From positions 1 to 17,394 of the forward strand of contig MGSU01000047.1 in NCBI GenBank assembly GCA_001799195.1: DNA of 17,394 nt, given 5' to 3'. The DNA comes from Deltaproteobacteria bacterium RIFOXYA12_FULL_61_11. GTDB taxonomy: Bacteria > Bdellovibrionota_F > JAHFAK01 > YA12-FULL-61-11. The translations under genes and the position numbers were made by a program. Positions 1 through 7,776 of this stretch are shown one piece after another. The notes under the pieces are model-generated. The model was not told where the DNA came from, ran no database searches, and saw only the letters and a program-made list of their open reading frames with translations. Every line of letters starts with the position of its first letter. Position 1 is the stretch's first letter.

Positions 1-546
1 GAGTTGAAAATGCTTGCCGAGGTGATCGAGACGTTGGGCAAAACCATTCAGGGCTTGCAGAGCATCGCGCATACTGTTCGGCAGTACTCGGACCTCTGCG
101 ACTCGCTGGAGTTGCCCCGAAGAGGTCCTGTAGGTGGGGTGAAAGGTCGTGGTCCCGCGAACGGTGCTTACAAAGTCTGAACTTCTCACGTTCTTGACGA
201 GCTGAGTGAACAGGGCCGGGGTCATCGAGGAGGGCTGGTCAAGAATCAAGCAAAGACACCCAATAACCGTGTTGCGATCGCAGGAGGTGATTGATTGCAG
301 GTTGGTGTGATCGCAATGCAGCACATCGCGCATGGAGAGGAAGCCCTCCTGCGTCGTTGTGCCCGCTTCACTCTCGAGATCAAAGAGAACCCGGTAGTGA
401 TATTTGGTGTAGAGTTTGGTCAAATGGGCGATCTCTGTGTTCAAAGCCGCTGTGTCGAGGGAGAGAGTAGGTACTGTCCACAAGCACAAACCCAGAGTCG
501 CGACCAGAAGAGCGCTGTGGCGGTGCTGTGTTAGCTGAGCTGCCAT
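1..546 (-). CDS. Secreted protein of unknown function (3' end beyond left edge)
   Basis: An open frame of 182 codons reads from an ATG at 546 leftward to base 1 with no stop, so the C-terminus lies outside the window. The start has a good ribosome site (GAGGAGG, 5 bases upstream). The N-terminus looks like a signal peptide: a short region with His and Arg, a hydrophobic core (ALLVATLGLCLW, residues 13-24), then small and polar residues, so export to the periplasm or beyond is likely. The following part has the flavour of an outer-membrane lipoprotein-sorting or lipid-handling protein (a stretch LYTKYHYRVLFDLES near residues 45-59), but I do not recognise the family. Three cysteines cluster around residues 107-116. 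It is divergent from tatA, and a plausible sigma-70 promoter precedes it. The frame, start and signal peptide are seen directly; the function is unknown. Confidence 0.75.
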   Translation of the reverse strand, partial: MAAQLTQHRHSALLVATLGLCLWTVPTLSLDTAALNTEIAHLTKLYTKYHYRVLFDLESEAGTTTQEGFLSMRDVLHCDHTNLQSITSCDRNTVIGCLCLILDQPSSMTPALFTQLVKNVRSSDFVSTVRGTTTFHPTYRTSSGQLQRVAEVRVLPNSMRDALQALNGFAQRLDHLGKHFQL

Positions 547-598
547 GGTAACCTCCTCGCGCAGGTGCCGACTTCGATAGGATCTTGTCGACTTCGCG

Positions 599-627
599 AG
601 CATAGACGGGGATGCTTGAAATGGCAA
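599..627 (-). promoter_or_regulatory. Candidate sigma-70 promoter for the left-edge secreted protein
   Basis: On the minus strand a -35 box TTGCCA (622-627) and a -10 box TATGCT (599-604) are separated by exactly 17 bases. They match the consensus at 5/6 and 4/6 positions. The -10 lies 52 bases upstream of the ATG at 546, leaving a short leader with a strong ribosome site. No comparable promoter is evident for the divergent tatA. Confidence 0.4.
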
Positions 628-739
628 CGCCATCGTCCTTCGTCCTCTAGCCCTTCCTCTGGAAATGGGTTAGGACATGGACAGGTCGGTTCGGGCTATG
701 CTATGCGAGAGAAGATGCCGTGCAATGGGGTTACCCACC

Positions 740-952
740 ATGTTCGGACTTGGCACTACAGAGATCGTCGTCATTTTGGCGATTGTCGTGATTCTCTTTG
801 GCGGGCGCAAGCTGCCACAACTTGGTAGAGGTCTCGCAGAAGGTATCCGCAATTTTCGCCTCGGCCTGAGGGAAGAAGAGGATTCCCCTGATTCAAAAAA
901 GAACGACGAGGCCCCCCCTGATATGGAAAAACGGGATCGCGATCCTCAATGA
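740..952 (+). CDS. tatA: Sec-independent protein translocase subunit TatA/TatE
   Basis: This 70-residue protein is the small membrane subunit of the twin-arginine translocase, which moves folded proteins across the cytoplasmic membrane. It begins MFGLGTTEIVVIL, the classic TatA opening. A short transmembrane helix (about residues 6-20, with Glu8 in the usual polar position) ends at the FGGRKLPQLGRGLAEG hinge and amphipathic helix. A charged, mobile tail rich in Asp, Glu, Lys and Arg follows. The start at 740 gives the canonical N-terminus and has GGGG 9 bases upstream; an in-frame ATG at 725 would add MGLPT, and one at 677 would add a non-family leader. No tatB or tatC lies nearby. Its last 7 bases overlap the end of the convergent uvrA. 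The family is certain; TatA versus TatE cannot be separated by sequence alone. Confidence 0.93.
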   Translation: MFGLGTTEIVVILAIVVILFGGRKLPQLGRGLAEGIRNFRLGLREEEDSPDSKKNDEAPPDMEKRDRDPQ

Positions 953-3771
953 AGTACCCTGCGCAGGTATTGGCCTGTATAGGATCCTTCCACTGTCGCC
1001 ACCTCTTCAGGAGTGCCGCAGGCCAGGAGTTTGCCACCACCCGTGCCTCCCTCGGGACCTAGATCGATGATATGATCAGCGTTCTTGATGACATCGAGGT
1101 TGTGTTCGATGACAACAATGGTATTGCCGTTATCGGTAAGGCGGTGAAGGACGGCAAGCAGGTGTCGTACATCCTCGAAGTGCAAGCCGGTTGTGGGTTC
1201 GTCCAGGATGTACAGAGTTTTGCCCGTGGCTCTCTTGGTCAGTTCGCGCGAGAGTTTGATGCGCTGAGCCTCGCCGCCGGAGAGAGTGGTGGCACTCTGG
1301 CCGAGTTGCAGATAGGAGAGACCGACCTCCATCAAGGTGTCTAATTTGGACTTGATCTTGGGGATGGCCCCAAGGAAGGTAGAAGCCTCGGCCACGGTCA
1401 TGGCAAGAACTTCTGCGATATTTTTGCCCTTGAAGTTGATTTCCAGGGTCTCCCGATTATATCGTTTTCCATCACAGAGTTCACATGTGACGTACATATC
1501 GGGTAAAAAGTGCATCTCGATTTTGATCTGCCCGTCTCCGCTACAGGCTTCGCAGCGACCACCTTTGACGTTGAAGGAATAGCGCCCGGGTTTATATCCG
1601 CGAATCTTGGATTCGGGTAATTGAGTGAACAGTTCTCTGATGTCGTTGAAAACTCCGGTGTAGGTGGCCGGGTTTGAGCGGGGAGTCCTGCCGATCGGGG
1701 ATTGATCGATGACGATGATCTTGTCGATTTCTCGATCACCCAGAATGGCGCGGAAGGGGAGGGGTTCGGTCTTGGCCTTGTAGAGGGTGCGTTGGAAGTG
1801 ACGCGCCAGGGTTTCATTGACCAAGGAACTCTTGCCGGAACCCGAGACCCCGGTAACGCAGGTGAGCACCCCGAGCGGAAGGCTCACGTCGAGATCCTGC
1901 AAGTTGTGGCCTCTGGCTCCGAGAATTTTGACAGTTCGTTCACCGATGGGACGGCGCTTGGTCGGCACTTCAATAGCACGTCGGCCGCTGAGGTAAGCCC
2001 CGGTCAGTGATGCTTCGCACTGCTGGATGCCCTCGAGGGGACCTGCGTACACGACTTCGCCGCCGGCGACCCCGGCGCCGGGTCCCATGTCGACGAGAAA
2101 ATCTGCAGCTTCGATGGTTTCCCGATCGTGTTCGACCACGATCACGGTATTGCCGAGATCGCGTAGACGGTGCAAGGTGGCGATGAGTTTTGCGTTGTCC
2201 CTCTGGTGCAAACCGATCGAGGGTTCATCGAGGATGTACAATACACCGACGAGTTGGCTGCCAATTTGCGTGGCCAACCGGATGCGTTGGGCCTCTCCTC
2301 CGGAGAGAGAAGCTGCGGAACGGGAGAGGGTCAGATAACCCAAACCCACGTCACGAAGGAAAAACAAACGGGCTTCAACCTCTTTGAGCAAGGGAGCGGC
2401 GATTTGCCGCTGGCGACCGTCGAGTCGAAGGTCTGCAAGGAAAACGAGCAAGGTCTCTACCGAGAGGTCGGTCAGACGGCTGATGTCGAGATCCCCGAGT
2501 CTCACATGGAGACTCTCTTGACGTAAGCGCCTTCCTTCGCAGCGTGGGCAGGTCTGCACGCTCATGTAGGCTTCGAGTTCTTGACGGATGAAGTCGGATT
2601 CGGTTTCTCGATAACGGCGTTCGAGGTTGTTGACGACCCCTTCGAAGGATCGTCGCACGGTATGGGTCATGCTGTCTTTCTTGAACTGGAAAGTCAGTTC
2701 TCGTTCTCCCGAACCATAGAGAATGACTTGTCGTATCTCCTCCTGTAGCTTGGAGAAGGGGGTAAGTAGGCTAAAATCATATTCTTTTGCAAGAGCATGA
2801 AGGGATTGCAAGAAATAGAGGCTGGAGGATTTTGCATAGGGTTTGACCGCACCGCCGAGTAAGGATAGTTCGGGCACGGGAACGATAAGTACGGGATCGA
2901 AGTACATCTTGGTTCCCAAACCGCCGCAGTCCTCACAGGCGCCGTGCGGATTATTGAAGGAGAACATCCGTGGTGAGATTTCGGGATAGCTGACCCCGCA
3001 ATCGACACAGGCGAAACGTTCGCTGAAGAGTAATTCCCCGTCGGGCGCACCGGGTTGCTGGTGTTCGACCTTGACCAGTCCTTTGCCGATCTTGAGCGTG
3101 GTTTCTAGGCTGTCGATGAGACGATTGCGTATGCCGTCTTTGATGATCAGACGATCGATAAAAACATCGATGTTGTGCTGTTGGTTCTTGTTGATGACGA
3201 TGTCTTCTGCCAGATCGATGACCTGTCCATCGACCTTGACCCTGACAAAACCATCTTTACGCAGTTGATCGAACTCTCGCTGGTATTCGCCCTTACGGCC
3301 ACGGACGATTGGTGCTAGGATCGCGATTTTGGTCTGTTCAGGCAAGGTCTGGAGTCGTTCGGCCATTTGTTGGACGGTTTGGCTACTAATGGCTAAACCG
3401 CAGCGATGGCAATGGGGCTGGCCAATCCTCGCGTAGAGTACGCGCAGGTAGTCATAGATCTCGGTTGTTGTGCCGACCGTGGAACGCGGATTGCGGCTTG
3501 CCGAGCGTTGCTCAATCGAGATCGCAGGTGAAAGCCCCTCGATGCTCTCTACGTCCGGTTTCTCCATCTGCTCGAGGAATTGCCTGGCATAGGTGGAGAG
3601 GGATTCTACGTATCTTCGCTGACCTTCTGCAAAAATGGTATCGAAAGCCAGGGAGGACTTGCCGGAACCGCTCAAGCCAGTGATGACCACGAAGCGGTTG
3701 CGGGGCAGGGCAACGGTCACCCCCTTCAGATTGTGTTCGCGGGCGTTGCGCACCACAATATATTCGGCCAT
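946..3771 (-). CDS. uvrA: Excinuclease ABC subunit A
   Basis: UvrA is the damage-recognising ATPase of nucleotide excision repair; as a dimer it loads UvrB at lesions. With the start at 3771 the protein is 941 residues, almost exactly the usual size (E. coli 940). Both ABC modules are intact. Walker A1 is GLSGSGKSS at 32-40, followed by zinc-binding CxxC pairs (CHRC, CVDC, CEDC, CPRC) and the first signature [11 protein letters not shown] with LDEPSIGLH. Walker A2 is GVSGSGKSS at 641-649. The C-terminal zinc finger uses Cys 740, 743, 763 and 766. The second signature is [11 protein letters not shown] at 830 with LDEPTTGLH. An in-frame ATG at 3786 would add METKA but lacks a ribosome site, whereas GGAG lies 9 bases before 3771. 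It sits downstream of the HDOD gene, 40 bases away on the same strand, so co-transcription is likely. No LexA-like operator was noticed directly upstream. Confidence 0.97.
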   Translation of the reverse strand: MAEYIVVRNAREHNLKGVTVALPRNRFVVITGLSGSGKSSLAFDTIFAEGQRRYVESLSTYARQFLEQMEKPDVESIEGLSPAISIEQRSASRNPRSTVGTTTEIYDYLRVLYARIGQPHCHRCGLAISSQTVQQMAERLQTLPEQTKIAILAPIVRGRKGEYQREFDQLRKDGFVRVKVDGQVIDLAEDIVINKNQQHNIDVFIDRLIIKDGIRNRLIDSLETTLKIGKGLVKVEHQQPGAPDGELLFSERFACVDCGVSYPEISPRMFSFNNPHGACEDCGGLGTKMYFDPVLIVPVPELSLLGGAVKPYAKSSSLYFLQSLHALAKEYDFSLLTPFSKLQEEIRQVILYGSGERELTFQFKKDSMTHTVRRSFEGVVNNLERRYRETESDFIRQELEAYMSVQTCPRCEGRRLRQESLHVRLGDLDISRLTDLSVETLLVFLADLRLDGRQRQIAAPLLKEVEARLFFLRDVGLGYLTLSRSAASLSGGEAQRIRLATQIGSQLVGVLYILDEPSIGLHQRDNAKLIATLHRLRDLGNTVIVVEHDRETIEAADFLVDMGPGAGVAGGEVVYAGPLEGIQQCEASLTGAYLSGRRAIEVPTKRRPIGERTVKILGARGHNLQDLDVSLPLGVLTCVTGVSGSGKSSLVNETLARHFQRTLYKAKTEPLPFRAILGDREIDKIIVIDQSPIGRTPRSNPATYTGVFNDIRELFTQLPESKIRGYKPGRYSFNVKGGRCEACSGDGQIKIEMHFLPDMYVTCELCDGKRYNRETLEINFKGKNIAEVLAMTVAEASTFLGAIPKIKSKLDTLMEVGLSYLQLGQSATTLSGGEAQRIKLSRELTKRATGKTLYILDEPTTGLHFEDVRHLLAVLHRLTDNGNTIVVIEHNLDVIKNADHIIDLGPEGGTGGGKLLACGTPEEVATVEGSYTGQYLRRVLH

Positions 3772-3811
3772 GGCTTTTGTCTCCATGAAGACGACAAAGG
3801 GTTACCGTGGG

Positions 3812-5200
3812 TCAGAGCGAGCGCTCTATGGTGCTCATGAAGGTGGTCAGGTCAACCAGGGTCCTGCCCAGTTCGTCACGGCTCACCGCGAGATTGTGTC
3901 GCATAGGGAGGGAGAGGATGTCGTAGCGACATTCTGGAGTGAGCGCATATCCGAGATAATCGGCGAGGTGTCGACAGAAATCGAGATAGTCGTGTCCATG
4001 ATCCGGTTCCGCGGAAGGACCGGAGGGGAGGAGTATGGATTTCACAATGGAACCCGGGACGCGCCAACTGGTCAGAATGGCTTGAGTGAAGTGACGCTGG
4101 AAGTGGTTGATGAGATCGATCTTCTCCTGGAGCTTGAGTTTGCGGAACGCTACATGCTTGGAGAGTTTGTCGAGGATTTCCAGCAGGAACAATCGACCGA
4201 GGTTGTGGAATAACCCCACCAGGTAGAAACTGTCGGCCGCCGGGTCATTCTTGGCCAAGGCCAGAATACGCATAGCGTTGGCGGTACACAGGGAGTGCTT
4301 CCACAACCGGACTTTGACCTCGGACAACTCCTGTTCACGGACGATGAACTCCTGCTGCAAGAGGATGGTATGGACGAGGTTCTTGAGCCGGACTACGCCC
4401 AATTTGACGATAGTATGCTGGAGGGAGACATTGGGCGGCTTCACGCTACCCAGAAAATTCATTCCCGTGGCCAAGATCTTGGCTGAAACCGTGGGGTCTT
4501 TCTCTACGAGTTGGACCAGGTCGGTCATCACGAACTCGGGGTTGTGGATCAGCCGGTCGAATTCGACCAGGATGCTCGGCATGCTCGGTAGTTTGACTTC
4601 CGAGGTCTTGAGCTTGAGTAGGATGATTTTCATCAACGGCCCGTATTCTTGGTCCATCGGGTCGATCAGGCCTGCTTGGATGTTCGTGGCCTCCTCGATA
4701 CGAGTCCCCGGGTGGAGAGTGGGATCCTGCCCCTTCTGCACGTTCGGTGCTGGTAACGACGAGGTTGGCTGTTCGGAGTCCTGCGCTTCGGATTGTTCTA
4801 TTTTGTTGATGAGTGGTACAGGATTTTCCTCCAAGAGAAAATCTTTGATGACCATGATGAGGATGGAATAATTAAAGGGGACACGGATGTATTTGAATAC
4901 GCTGGGTTGCAGTGGTTGAGGTAGGTCGAAGACCGTACCTTTGGGTGAGAGTATGAACAGTCGTAATTTCAGTTCGGAAAGGCGTTTCAGTTGGGAGGGT
5001 TCGGCACTGGTGAGAACCTCGGAGGTAATGATGAGTAATTCGGACCGCCGTTCAAGGAGTGTGCTGAACACTTGGGCCAAGTTGTCGGCCACGAGCAGTT
5101 TAATGCCCTCTTTGGTCAGGCCAGAGGAGAGGATGACCCGCATCTTCGGGGTACGGTCGACCAACATGATCGAGGAAGTAGCGAGCTTAGTATTGACCAT
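3812..5200 (-). CDS. HDOD domain protein with N-terminal pseudo-receiver
   Basis: This 462-residue cytoplasmic signalling protein has two parts. Residues 9-125 look like a degenerate response-regulator receiver: it opens IMLVDRTPKMR, where active receivers have two adjacent acids. The phospho-acceptor strand reads LLIITSE without Asp, and the last strand reads YIRVPFN where KPF is expected, so it probably cannot be phosphorylated. Residues 203-395 form an HDOD domain, an HD-fold relative lacking metal catalysis. Visible marks are LPSMPSILVEF, ILATGMN, the LGVVRLKN helix, and GLFHNLGR at 329-336, where active HD proteins have HD. A low-complexity linker (135-165) joins the parts. The start at 5200 is an ATG with GGAG 4 bases upstream; the frame could extend to a TTG at 5218, but without a well-placed ribosome site. 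HDOD proteins often act in output complexes for motility, stress or cyclic-nucleotide signalling; which applies here is unknown. Confidence 0.85.
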   Translation of the reverse strand: MVNTKLATSSIMLVDRTPKMRVILSSGLTKEGIKLLVADNLAQVFSTLLERRSELLIITSEVLTSAEPSQLKRLSELKLRLFILSPKGTVFDLPQPLQPSVFKYIRVPFNYSILIMVIKDFLLEENPVPLINKIEQSEAQDSEQPTSSLPAPNVQKGQDPTLHPGTRIEEATNIQAGLIDPMDQEYGPLMKIILLKLKTSEVKLPSMPSILVEFDRLIHNPEFVMTDLVQLVEKDPTVSAKILATGMNFLGSVKPPNVSLQHTIVKLGVVRLKNLVHTILLQQEFIVREQELSEVKVRLWKHSLCTANAMRILALAKNDPAADSFYLVGLFHNLGRLFLLEILDKLSKHVAFRKLKLQEKIDLINHFQRHFTQAILTSWRVPGSIVKSILLPSGPSAEPDHGHDYLDFCRHLADYLGYALTPECRYDILSLPMRHNLAVSRDELGRTLVDLTTFMSTIERSL

Positions 5201-5251
5201 GGGGCTCCGAGAACGCAATCGAACTGGAAATATCTTGCTCCTTGGAGGCGT

Positions 5252-5584
5252 TCAGTCGTCCTCTGCCAGGGTGACCTCATCGAGAAAACTGTCGAGCTCT
5301 TCCTCGTTGGAGAAGATATCCTCGAGGTCGGTGGAGACCTGAGATCTCCCGGAATCCGCGGTAGTCCAGGCTTCTTGGTGTTGACCAGCATGACGTTCGA
5401 GCTCTTGCTGGTGGAGTTGCGGAGCGAGGACCTGTTTGAGGTAGTCATCGAGCGTAAGGTCGTGGACCTTCGCCTCTTTGGTCTTGAGTTGCCGCCAATT
5501 CTTGATGTAGTGAAGCCGACAATAGCCGGCGACGATCTGCGCATCGTTGCAGTTCTGCTCCTTGCACAGCTCGATATTCACCAT
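5252..5584 (-). CDS. Small protein with Cys/His zinc-type motif and acidic tail
   Basis: This 110-residue protein has an N-terminal motif C7-x4-C12-x9-C22-x2-H25 (within ELCKEQNC and GYCRLHYIKNW), a spacing that fits a single zinc ion. A basic segment follows (RQLKTKEAK), then a Gln/His-rich helix and a strongly acidic C-terminus (about residues 87-110). Similar short motifs ending in GYCRLHY occur in small uncharacterised proteins of deltaproteobacteria and in some phage HNH-type proteins; no nuclease residues are visible here. The ATG at 5584 has CGAGG 5 bases upstream. It is the first gene of a probable minus-strand operon with the HDOD protein (51-base gap) and uvrA, which hints at a regulatory or nucleic-acid-linked role. 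The motif and context are seen; the function is not known. Confidence 0.7.
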   Translation of the reverse strand: MVNIELCKEQNCNDAQIVAGYCRLHYIKNWRQLKTKEAKVHDLTLDDYLKQVLAPQLHQQELERHAGQHQEAWTTADSGRSQVSTDLEDIFSNEEELDSFLDEVTLAEDD

Positions 5585-5616
5585 AGGAACCTCGTATCCG
5601 TCGGGAAGCTGGACAC

Positions 5617-5645
5617 TCTCTAGCAGAAGACCTTGCCGACGTCAA
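5617..5645 (-). promoter_or_regulatory. Candidate promoter for the Cys/His protein-HDOD-uvrA operon
   Basis: On the minus strand TTGACG (5640-5645) and TAGAGA (5617-5622) are separated by 17 bases, with the -10 box 32 bases before the ATG at 5584. The -35 matches the sigma-70 consensus at 5/6 positions, but the -10 matches at only 3/6. The call therefore rests on position and spacing more than on sequence. Confidence 0.27.
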
Positions 5646-5762
5646 GATGCGCTGGGGTAATGAAACCCATGAAGTCAGGTTGCCAGTCGGACCTGGCCTT
5701 TCGAGGGACCAGGAGGTATGCTGCTGAGTAGCTTTGATTGGTTGATCCTCCGGAGGCTCCCG

Positions 5763-6854
5763 ATGCGAACAGGTCCACTCTTGTTCTTTCTTGTTGTTGT
5801 ATTATTACAATGTGTTGATACTGATTCAACGGTAACTACCGAGTTGGCCGACGAAAGTAATGATCTTGGTGAGGTCATCGAGAATGGTGACGTCAGCAAG
5901 GATACGCAGACTGCTACTGTCGAGGTTGAAGGAGACCCCTCCGCCGATCTGCCTGTCAACCCGGTGAGCAGCGAATTGGCAGGACACGAAGTACTCCTTG
6001 GTGATGCACGGCATGCGCCAGGTTATGGCAAGCCCCTTGAACATTGCGGTGGGTGCCACGGGGAAGTTCTCGAGGGTGGTCCCCATGCTATCCCTTCCTG
6101 TACCACCTGTCACGCCGAGGTTTGGAAAACGGGTGATCTCGATGTTTCCTCAGATCCTCAGGACGATCATGATCTTCTCTTCGGTGACGTGGGCCATCAT
6201 CCAGATGCCCAGCAGCCGGATCTTTCCTGTACCAGTTGCCACGGTGCGGATCTCCTCGGAGTTGAGGGGAAGGGTACGTCCTGCCAGTGGTGTCACGGGA
6301 TACTCTGGAATGGGACTACAAATGAGGCGTCAGAGGATCCGAGTATACAGGATGTGTCCGTGGATCCTCCGGTCGATCACGATCTCATGCGCGGAAATGT
6401 CGGTCACCAACGTGGGCTCACCGTTACGGTGTTGACCTGTGTCAAATGCCATGGGCGCGATCTCAAAGGGGGGGTTCACCGCGAACCTTCCTGCTATTCC
6501 TGTCATCAGGCTGTCTGGGAAGATGGCATGCAGGATGGCTTCCCGGAAGAGCCGGCGCATGATCAAGAACTCGGCGCGGTTCGGCACGCCGAGGGTTTCT
6601 CGACCCCGGCAGAACGCTGCAGCAGCTGTCATGGCAAGGATTTGGAGGGCGGTGAAGGGGGGCAGCCCGCTTGTTTCGACTGTCACGGCAACCATTGGTC
6701 CGAAAAACACGACCTGCGTTTAGAGGGCGTCGCACATGCCAGGGAACCTCGCCGAGCGAGCAGACGCTGCACTCCCTGTCATGGCGGGGACCTGAAGGGA
6801 GGAGAACATGAGGAACCCTCCTGTTTCAAATGTCATGGGATGAAGTGGCGATGA
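5763..6854 (+). CDS. Modular decaheme c-type cytochrome
   Basis: This 363-residue exported cytochrome has ten CxxCH heme-attachment motifs, at 95, 113, 156, 174, 226, 244, 286, 304, 336 and 354. They fall into five copies of one module. In every copy the spacing is identical: His, 9 residues on His, 11 on to the first heme Cys, 18 on to the second heme Cys, then CHG or CH and a Trp. Each module thus offers two heme sites and two extra histidines, enough for bis-His ligation of both hemes. Between the heme motifs runs a G-x-DL-x-GG stretch ending PSC or similar. Modules are joined by acidic linkers of about 23 down to 3 residues. The start at 5763 has GGAGG 6 bases upstream and gives a clean hydrophobic signal (LLFFLVVVLLQC); Cys17 is in a poor lipobox, with Gln at -1. 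A longer frame from 5718 has its ribosome site too close. The role is probably periplasmic or surface electron transfer; its partner is unknown. Confidence 0.9.
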   Translation: MRTGPLLFFLVVVLLQCVDTDSTVTTELADESNDLGEVIENGDVSKDTQTATVEVEGDPSADLPVNPVSSELAGHEVLLGDARHAPGYGKPLEHCGGCHGEVLEGGPHAIPSCTTCHAEVWKTGDLDVSSDPQDDHDLLFGDVGHHPDAQQPDLSCTSCHGADLLGVEGKGTSCQWCHGILWNGTTNEASEDPSIQDVSVDPPVDHDLMRGNVGHQRGLTVTVLTCVKCHGRDLKGGVHREPSCYSCHQAVWEDGMQDGFPEEPAHDQELGAVRHAEGFSTPAERCSSCHGKDLEGGEGGQPACFDCHGNHWSEKHDLRLEGVAHAREPRRASRRCTPCHGGDLKGGEHEEPSCFKCHGMKWR

Positions 6855-7027
6855 AACCTGCTCGAAGCAGGTTGCCAACCCCGCGGGAGCTTCGCCGTCT
6901 ATTCTTCTTGGATCCGTCGTGGACCTATCTCAATCACGGTTCTTTCGGAGCGTGCCCGCGCAAGGTCCTCTCCGTCGCCCAAGCCTGGCAGCGTGAGTTG
7001 GAAACAGCCGAGGGTTTGCAAATTTGA
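6851..7027 (+). pseudogene. Truncated class V aminotransferase remnant
   Basis: The 58-residue product contains ELRRLFFLDPSWTYLNHGSF and continues GACPRKVL, which is the typical N-terminus of class V PLP-dependent aminotransferases of the isopenicillin-N-epimerase type (pattern LDP, YLNHGSFGACP, P-x-VL). A full enzyme is near 380-400 residues and carries the PLP lysine around the middle; none of that is here. A TGA at 7025 ends the frame. The same frame then continues open for 20 codons (through RWRHFDADPDYRHHL) to a TAA at 7088, which could be further decayed coding sequence. The ATG at 6851 overlaps the TGA of the cytochrome gene (ATGA), so the intact ancestor was probably translated together with it. 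The N-terminal homology is a recognition by eye. Whether the short peptide is still made is unknown. Confidence 0.6.
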
Positions 7028-7108
7028 CGGTGGCGCCACTTCGACGCCGACCCCGATTATCGTCACCATCTAGGGGATACATTTGCTTAATAACACAAAG
7101 TAATAATT

Positions 7109-7130
7109 AAGATAAACGTGGTCTTATCTT
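7109..7130. repeat. Inverted repeat AAGATAA-N8-TTATCTT
   Basis: Two perfect 7-base arms (7109-7115 and 7124-7130) are separated by 8 bases, in an A+T-rich stretch 36 bases before the twelve-cysteine gene. The arms are too A+T-rich for a strong terminator stem and no T-run follows, so an operator is more likely. Confidence 0.5.
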
Positions 7131-7132
7131 TG

Positions 7133-7147
7133 CAATACGTCGTATTG
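7133..7147. repeat. Palindrome CAATACG-T-CGTATTG
   Basis: Perfect 7-base arms flank a single central base, only 2 bases after the previous inverted repeat and 18 bases before the ATG at 7166. The position over the leader of a secreted-protein gene, with a 1-base centre that cannot form an RNA loop without breaking pairs, fits a protein-binding operator. Confidence 0.5.
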
Positions 7148-7165
7148 TCATGCACGGAGGTCCCA

Positions 7166-7639
7166 ATGCATCCGGCAATGCTTTTGGTTCTCATTTTCTT
7201 GCTCTCGTCGGGCTCGTCCTTCGCTTTCCTCGATTACCACCGACATTGTTTTCCAGACCCCAGTCAGGCTCGTTTGCATTGTCGGGATCTCCATTGGAAT
7301 TGCACCAGTCTTCCGGAGTTGCAGATCCTTGCGCAGTGCGAGGATGTCGAAGAGGTCGAATCTCGAGGTACTACGTATGCCTCGGTTCGGCGTGAGTATT
7401 GTTACCATGACACGTTCACGGTCTGCCGAAAGGATACCCCAAAGATGGAATCCAGTTGTTATAACACCGAAAGTGAAGCGGTTTCATCCTGTAAGGAGGT
7501 TCATTGGCGTTGTACAGAGTTGGATGAACATGCAATACTCGAAATATGTCGGGACCTCTTCAACGTCCGGAGCGAGCAATTCGGGACCTACCGTTCCTGC
7601 TACTCCTTGCGCTTCCATCGTTGCCTGGATCAGCGTTGA
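7166..7639 (+). CDS. Secreted twelve-cysteine protein with two duplicated modules
   Basis: This 157-residue protein has a clear signal peptide (hydrophobic AMLLVLIFLLSSG, likely cleavage after SFA at 20), so it acts outside the cytoplasm. The mature part holds 12 cysteines in two tandem six-cysteine modules: 28, 39, 46, 58, 79, 87 and 98, 109, 116, 128, 145, 153. Successive spacings are 11, 7, 12, 21, 8 in the first and 11, 7, 12, 17, 8 in the second. Shared signatures include CRDLHWNCT versus CKEVHWRCT, and a following L-x-IL or AIL helix ending in C-x-D. The even, paired pattern suggests three disulfides per module. I do not recognise the family. The start at 7166 is set by CGGAGG 5 bases upstream; an upstream in-frame codon at 7118 has no ribosome site. 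Two inverted repeats lie just upstream. It stands alone, with gaps on both sides. Confidence 0.8.
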   Translation: MHPAMLLVLIFLLSSGSSFAFLDYHRHCFPDPSQARLHCRDLHWNCTSLPELQILAQCEDVEEVESRGTTYASVRREYCYHDTFTVCRKDTPKMESSCYNTESEAVSSCKEVHWRCTELDEHAILEICRDLFNVRSEQFGTYRSCYSLRFHRCLDQR

Positions 7640-7679
7640 ACCATAGGCGAAGGCGGATCTGACCGAGAACGTTGGGGAA

Positions 7680-7709
7680 TTGACACCCTTGAGGCAGCAT
7701 TGCAGTAAT
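7680..7709 (+). promoter_or_regulatory. Candidate promoter for the receiver-domain gene
   Basis: A perfect -35 box TTGACA (7680-7685) is followed after 18 bases by AGTAAT (7704-7709), a 4/6 match to the -10 consensus, in an A+T-rich stretch. It lies about 67 bases before the ATG at 7777, within the 137-base gap after the twelve-cysteine gene. Confidence 0.35.
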
Positions 7710-7776
7710 AATGATATGTTAACAATTGGCACGGGTTGTGTATTTCGGCCATGCTCCACCTGCTTGAAGGGAGAAT

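Noticed and set aside
647-673. Imperfect hairpin (CTAGCCC / GGGTTAG with an inner TTCC / GGAA) upstream of tatA
   Set aside because: It lies between divergent genes, has a two-base bulge and no T-run, so it is not a terminator; evidence for a control role is lacking.
3814-3827. AGAGCG-AG-CGCTCT inverted repeat at the end of the HDOD gene
   Set aside because: It lies in coding sequence at the C-terminus, has a 2-base centre and no T-run; probably chance.
5747-5756. CCTCCGGAGG palindrome covering the ribosome site of the cytochrome gene
   Set aside because: As RNA it gives only a three-pair stem with a four-base loop, too weak to claim control of translation.
5718-5762. Upstream ATG at 5718 as the cytochrome start
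   Set aside because: Its AGGAGG is only one base away, and the longer leader spoils the signal peptide; ATG 5763 has a well-placed GGAGG.
7025-7027. In-frame TGA in the aminotransferase remnant as a possible selenocysteine codon
   Set aside because: The open frame continues for only 20 codons, no hairpin follows, and the family does not use Cys or Sec there; decay is simpler.
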